60,000 nucleotides of DNA from Diphasiastrum complanatum (lineage: Eukaryota; Streptophyta; Lycopodiopsida; Lycopodiales; Lycopodiaceae). Below the pieces are notes generated by a model. That model did no database searches. It was not told the origin of the DNA and saw only the letters and a program-made list of their open reading frames with translations. Both the position numbers and the translations under genes were made by a program. This document shows positions 56,680 to 60,000 of this stretch, piece after piece (the stretch's first letter is position 1; every line of letters begins with the position of its first letter). The DNA is taken from positions 63,948,714 through 64,008,713 of the forward strand of contig CM055094.1 of NCBI GenBank assembly GCA_029204225.1, given 5' to 3'.

Positions 56680-57434
56680 TGTCGCGGAAGCACGTGTGTG
56701 GGACTGATTCGTATTTGTCCTCTTCGTCTTCTTTATCGCGAACAATTTTGTCTTTAAATTATCTTTTCGTGCGGAAGCCCTTACAGGATCCCAGACACTC
56801 GACCACGCATCACATAACATATTTTATTCTAGCAATCATGATACAGAGCACAAGACGAGATGTACGAAAATAGAGTGACTATATTATCAGTTTTAAATTT
56901 AGAGTGAATTCGTCAGTGTCTCGCTCGTTGGCAGAATGACATTCTACTCTTTTGTTGTGTTCTGCTCGTTGGCAGACTTTCATGCACACCTATGGTGTCT
57001 TTACTTTTTTACTCTATTCGCTACGTCTCTCTCTGTCTCTTACAGATCTCTATATTCACATCATCTTGTTATAATCCAGAGAGGATGGTTTATACCTCCA
57101 CTATGTGGAGTTTACAAGATAGCTAAACGTTGAATTACCTGACTAGTTGACGCTAATCAACTAGTTAGTTAGTCTCCGTCGTTGCTACTCATTTCAGCTG
57201 GGCGTGAAGCCCGTTGAGCTGCCAGCTGGCAGCGCGAAAGATTTTTCATCATTTGATTCGTAATCTCCCATTTGCTTTCGTTCTTTTCGTAGTTTTTGTT
57301 TTGCGTCCCTTTTGCGGTTTGCGGTCCTGGAGGCGTGTTTGCGATTTGCGAATCATTCGTGGTTCGAGTCAAAGACACGTTGACTGTTGCGAATCGTTCT
57401 CGTTCGACCTTCGTGTCTTGTTCGTTCTACAACA
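56680..57434 (-). repeat. E5 5' LTR
   Basis: About 755 bp from TGTCGCGG to CTACAACA. The far end is inferred from the ACA terminus and from the start of E6 copia sequence right after it. A partner LTR is not present, so the limit could be off by some bases. A 20-bp repeat with GCTCGTTGGCAGA occurs twice (near 56,925 and 56,968). Confidence 0.7.
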
Positions 57435-58437
57435 AACTTGCAAAAGTTCAACATTTCTGACACTTACTTCATGGAGACCATGGTGACAAAGGAGCTTGCA
57501 ATGAGACTATCCAAAGCCATATCCAAATGTGGCAAGCTTTGTGAAGGCTCGTGGACTCCAAATCTCATAAGCATAGGATATTTGATTCTATTACCAAGAA
57601 AGTTGTTGTAACTAGAGATGTACTAATGAAACCTTTGTTCCTGTTGCAAAGCTAGTAACCATTAGATTGATCATATGTCTTGCTACTTCTTTCAAATGGG
57701 AGATCTTTCAACTTGATATGAAAAATGCTTGCTTGAATGGATTCTTGGAAGAATAAATTCATATGTGCCAACCCGAGGGCTTCATCAAAGATGGAGAAGA
57801 AGACAAAGTGTGCTTTTTGAAGAAGAGTCTTTATGGACTCAAGCAAGCACCTGGAGCATGGTACTCTAGGTTGCATTCTTATCTTATTTCCATTGGATTT
57901 GCTGTAAGTTCTTATGAGCCATCATTGTACTACAAATGTAATGATGAGAAGATTGTTATTTTGGTATTATATGTTGATGATATAATTCTCACACAAATGA
58001 TCTTGATGGCATTAGACATGTAAAAATTTCCTTGTCTAGTGAATTTAAGATGGTAGATCTAGGACTTCTAAAAGTTATACTTGGAATAGAAGTCACTATA
58101 AGTAATGATTTTACTTTCATATGTCAATCTAAGTATGCTAGATCCATCTTAGAAAAATTTGGCATGAAAGATTGTAAAGGAGTTGAAACTCCCATGGAGG
58201 TAAGTGTAAAAGTTTCTAAGGAAAGTGATGAAGCATCGATGCTTTGAGGACATCTATAGAAAACTTATTGGCTCTTTGATCTATTTGACCATCACTAGAC
58301 CAGATCTTAGATTTTGTGTTGGGAAATTGAGTCAATACATGCAAAGTCCACTAATATGTCATTGGAAAAGTGTTAAGATTAGCACTTGGAGTTGTAGATA
58401 GATGCATGTTAGATTTACCAAGCTAGATTTTGAGGAG
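57435..58437 (+). pseudogene. E6: plus-strand copia remnant, E1-related
   Basis: Starts METMVTKELAMRLSKAISKCG (compare E1's MESMATKELAVGLPKHLSKCG), jumps to an integrase tail (FDSITKKVVVTRDVL) and then RT: FQLDMKNACLNGFLEE, KKSLYGLKQAPGAWYSRL, VLYVDDIIL, FKMVDLGLLKVILGIEV and [19 protein letters not shown]. RNase H is deleted: the sequence passes from MQSPLICHW to KLDFEECEN, which reads into the LTR as in E1. Stops and shifts throughout. Three internal deletions against E1 make this a dead copy. Confidence 0.87.
58429..58437 (+). promoter_or_regulatory. E6 polypurine tract
   Basis: TTTGAGGAG followed by the LTR start TGTGAAAATG; same form as E1 and E2. Confidence 0.75.
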
Positions 58438-59082
58438 TGTGAAAATGTCAAAATCTTGCTTGACGTAGGCCAAATCTATGTGCATATTGACACACATGTG
58501 TGGAGCATGTTCCCATATGTGAAATGAATGCACATTTCATTTAGATCAATCATATAGGTTGTACATATCATTTGATTTGAGATCTAGTGGCTAAAATGGC
58601 CAAAATCTAGTTTTCTAGCTATATTACTAAACATTTACTAAGCATTGATCCACAAAGAAAATGCTTAAAGATTGCTTCACAAACCAATGTTTCTCATCAT
58701 AGCTCAACAATGGATCCATCATGGATCAAGTACATAATCATCATAATCTCTCTCTAAGCTGCATCCAGCACATGTGGGATAGCTCATTGTACTTATCCAT
58801 ATCCACTTTGGATAAATCTATCCCATTTGCCACATCATCCATTGGTGGTTTGTGTTGACCTTCTAGATTCCTACAATCTAGGACCTAACTCCTATAATTT
58901 AGGAGATGTCATATTTGACTCAAATGAAAGCTAATCAAAATGGATCTGAATATTACAAGTGTCATTTCACACGTGTGGACAGGTCCTCACACGTGTGGAT
59001 CCACATAGATGTCAAAATACATTAAAAACCATGTGAAAATTGCTAAATTCTAACAAGGATCTTGAGGAGCTTCCCCTTATAG
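58438..59082 (+). repeat. E6 3' LTR (right limit approximate)
   Basis: Begins TGTGAAAATGTC. It contains two perfect CACACGTGTG palindromes (58968-58977 and 58988-58997) and CACACATGTGTG near 58,490. The right end is unclear; a TGGTATTAGAAC word at 59,083, resembling an initiator-Met PBS, would place it there. Confidence 0.6.
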
Positions 59083-59097
59083 TGGTATTAGAACAAG
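59083..59097 (+). promoter_or_regulatory. PBS-like word after the E6 LTR
   Basis: TGGTATTAGAACAAG resembles TGGTATCAGAGC with two differences. If real, the LTR at 58438 is preceded by a PPT and followed by a PBS, as in tandem elements sharing one LTR. Confidence 0.4.
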
Positions 59098-59099
59098 GC

Positions 59100-59520
59100 T
59101 TATGAAGATTGGAAAAATTGGAGTGGTGTTAATTTTCATTGGAATTTTGGTGGAGATCAACTAGTATTCTCATCCAGGTGGTGGAACAAGTGTGCAAGTT
59201 GGTGGATTCTCCTGGTTTCAATTTTCATGTTGCTAAGATCTATGTCTCTCTTAATTTTTTGTGGTTTATGGTGAATTGTCCTAGAAAGCCAATTTGTGTT
59301 GTTTTTTTTGAGCTTTTTCTTGTGTATCTCAAATCTTATGTAGATCTAAATTTTCCAGCAAGTGTACTTAATGATGATTTAAGTGATGCATGTTGTTGGA
59401 GTTTAATCTTACTCCTACGCATCCTTTCCACCCTCCTTAGAGACATTACTCTCTCAAGAATCTGCAAAAATGGCCTAAATTTTAGACAGTCTGCAGAAAT
59501 ACATGCAAATGTGTGACATG
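59100..59520 (+). other. Possible copia leader; no recognisable gene
   Basis: A 125-codon plus-strand frame (59139-59516) is hydrophobic and shows no Gag motif. If a second element starts at the PBS-like word, this would be its leader. Confidence 0.35.
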
Positions 59521-59524
59521 CAGA

Positions 59525-59835
59525 AATCGCAACACACTGCAAGCACCACAACTAGATACTGCAGGAAACCACCAAGGCACTACAAGGAATCGCCCAAAGG
59601 CACCGCAAGAAATTCCCTAAAGGCATCGCAATTGCCGAGCCACCGCGAGACTCCGCAAGAGTCACGACTGCGGTCCACATGCGACTATACTCATAAAGTA
59701 AACACACCACCAAGGCACCGCAAGGGTCCTGCTACGATCAGCATGCGAAGTGGACAACACTGCCAAGGCACCGTAAGGGGTCCTGCTACGGGTAGTATGC
59801 AAAGTGGTCAACACCACCGAGGCACTGCCAACAAA
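59525..59835. repeat. GC-richer tandem repeat, 53-54-bp units
   Basis: Clear units start at 59706, 59759 and 59813 with AC(C/T)(A/G)CC(A/G)AGGCAC, then GGTCCTGCTACG and GTGG(A/T)CAACAC. The preceding 180 bp hold looser repeats of AAGGCACCGCAAG. Composition differs sharply from the AT-rich surroundings. Confidence 0.75.
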
Positions 59836-60000
59836 GGGATATGAGTTTTGTGAGCAAAATTGGCAAAATTTAAAATTGTTCTGATTACATGCTAGTCAAT
59901 TTTCTAATTTGCGATAATGTGCTTGCATGGATTGATTGCATGTTGAGTCTGAGAGCGATTCTGACATGCATGAGGGATTCACATTGTTTTGAGTGGTTAT

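Larger units (their letters stand above)
53456..57434 (-). mobile_element. E5: decayed copia element truncated at its 3' end by the E4 LTR
   Basis: Minus strand: 5' LTR 56680-57434, PBS, Gag, protease, integrase, RT and the first part of RNase H, which is cut at 53,460 by the E4 LTR. The 3' end and 3' LTR are not found at the other E4 border. Codons contain more C and G than E1-E3 and the family differs (VFVDDSLMI-type RT, CEHCHKPGH knuckle). Confidence 0.88.

Overview
This window is nuclear DNA of a land plant with a large, repeat-rich genome. The evidence is the density of nested Ty1/copia and Ty3/gypsy LTR retrotransposons, their plant-type initiator-Met-tRNA primer sites (TGGTATCAGAGC and variants), a hAT/DUF659 transposase relic, and one recognisable cellular exon: the C-terminal exon of a plastid-type (prokaryotic-type) aspartate/prephenate aminotransferase. 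The species cannot be named from this; a gymnosperm, a fern or a large-genome angiosperm all fit. No rRNA, tRNA or CRISPR locus was seen.

Layout. 1-1450: hAT transposase relic, minus strand, running off the left edge. 1.7-8.3 kb: mostly non-coding, with the aminotransferase exon (4277-4426) and several tandem duplications and minisatellites. 8.25-8.65 kb: copia scrap. 11,905-17,870: E1, a near-complete copia element (minus) with matching LTRs, PBS, PPT and a CGAGA target-site duplication (TSD), but frameshifted genes. 18.0-20.7 kb: two older copia relics in opposite orientations. 20.7-25.9 kb: AT-rich DNA with microsatellites, a dispersed repeat (R1) and an old tandem duplication of 0.8-0.9 kb. 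25.9-26.9 kb: a broken coding region that I do not recognise. 26,949-31,576: E2, a non-autonomous copia derivative whose RT/RNase H is replaced by an unrelated reading frame. About 32,110-53,455: E4, a very large gypsy element of Tat/Athila type (minus) with LTRs of about 2.5 kb. E3 (37,534-43,079, minus) is nested inside it. 53,456-57,434: E5, a decayed copia element (minus) cut off by the E4 LTR. 57,435 to about 59,100: E6, a plus-strand copia relic with its own LTR. The window ends in a GC-richer tandem repeat.

The most interesting object is E3. It is a structurally perfect, very young LTR element: two 647-bp LTRs with one visible mismatch, a TCTTC TSD, PBS and PPT. Its only gene is a single uninterrupted 1,043-codon frame: copia Gag with a zinc knuckle, followed by about 750 residues with no recognisable protease, integrase, RT or RNase H. 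E2 carries a possibly related C-terminal segment in place of its RT, so a family of Gag-fusion elements mobilised in trans by E1-like autonomous relatives is plausible. The second notable object is E4. It keeps an integrase, a gag-pol-type RNase H that has lost two catalytic positions, and a second RNase H downstream of integrase that keeps all four acidic residues. It also has extra open frames 3' of pol and a pair of open frames inside each LTR.

Relative age, read from LTR similarity and nesting: E3 is youngest, then E1, then E2 and E4; E5, E6 and the fragments are older. Most broken frames look like ordinary decay (frameshifts, and C-to-T type stops) of silenced elements.
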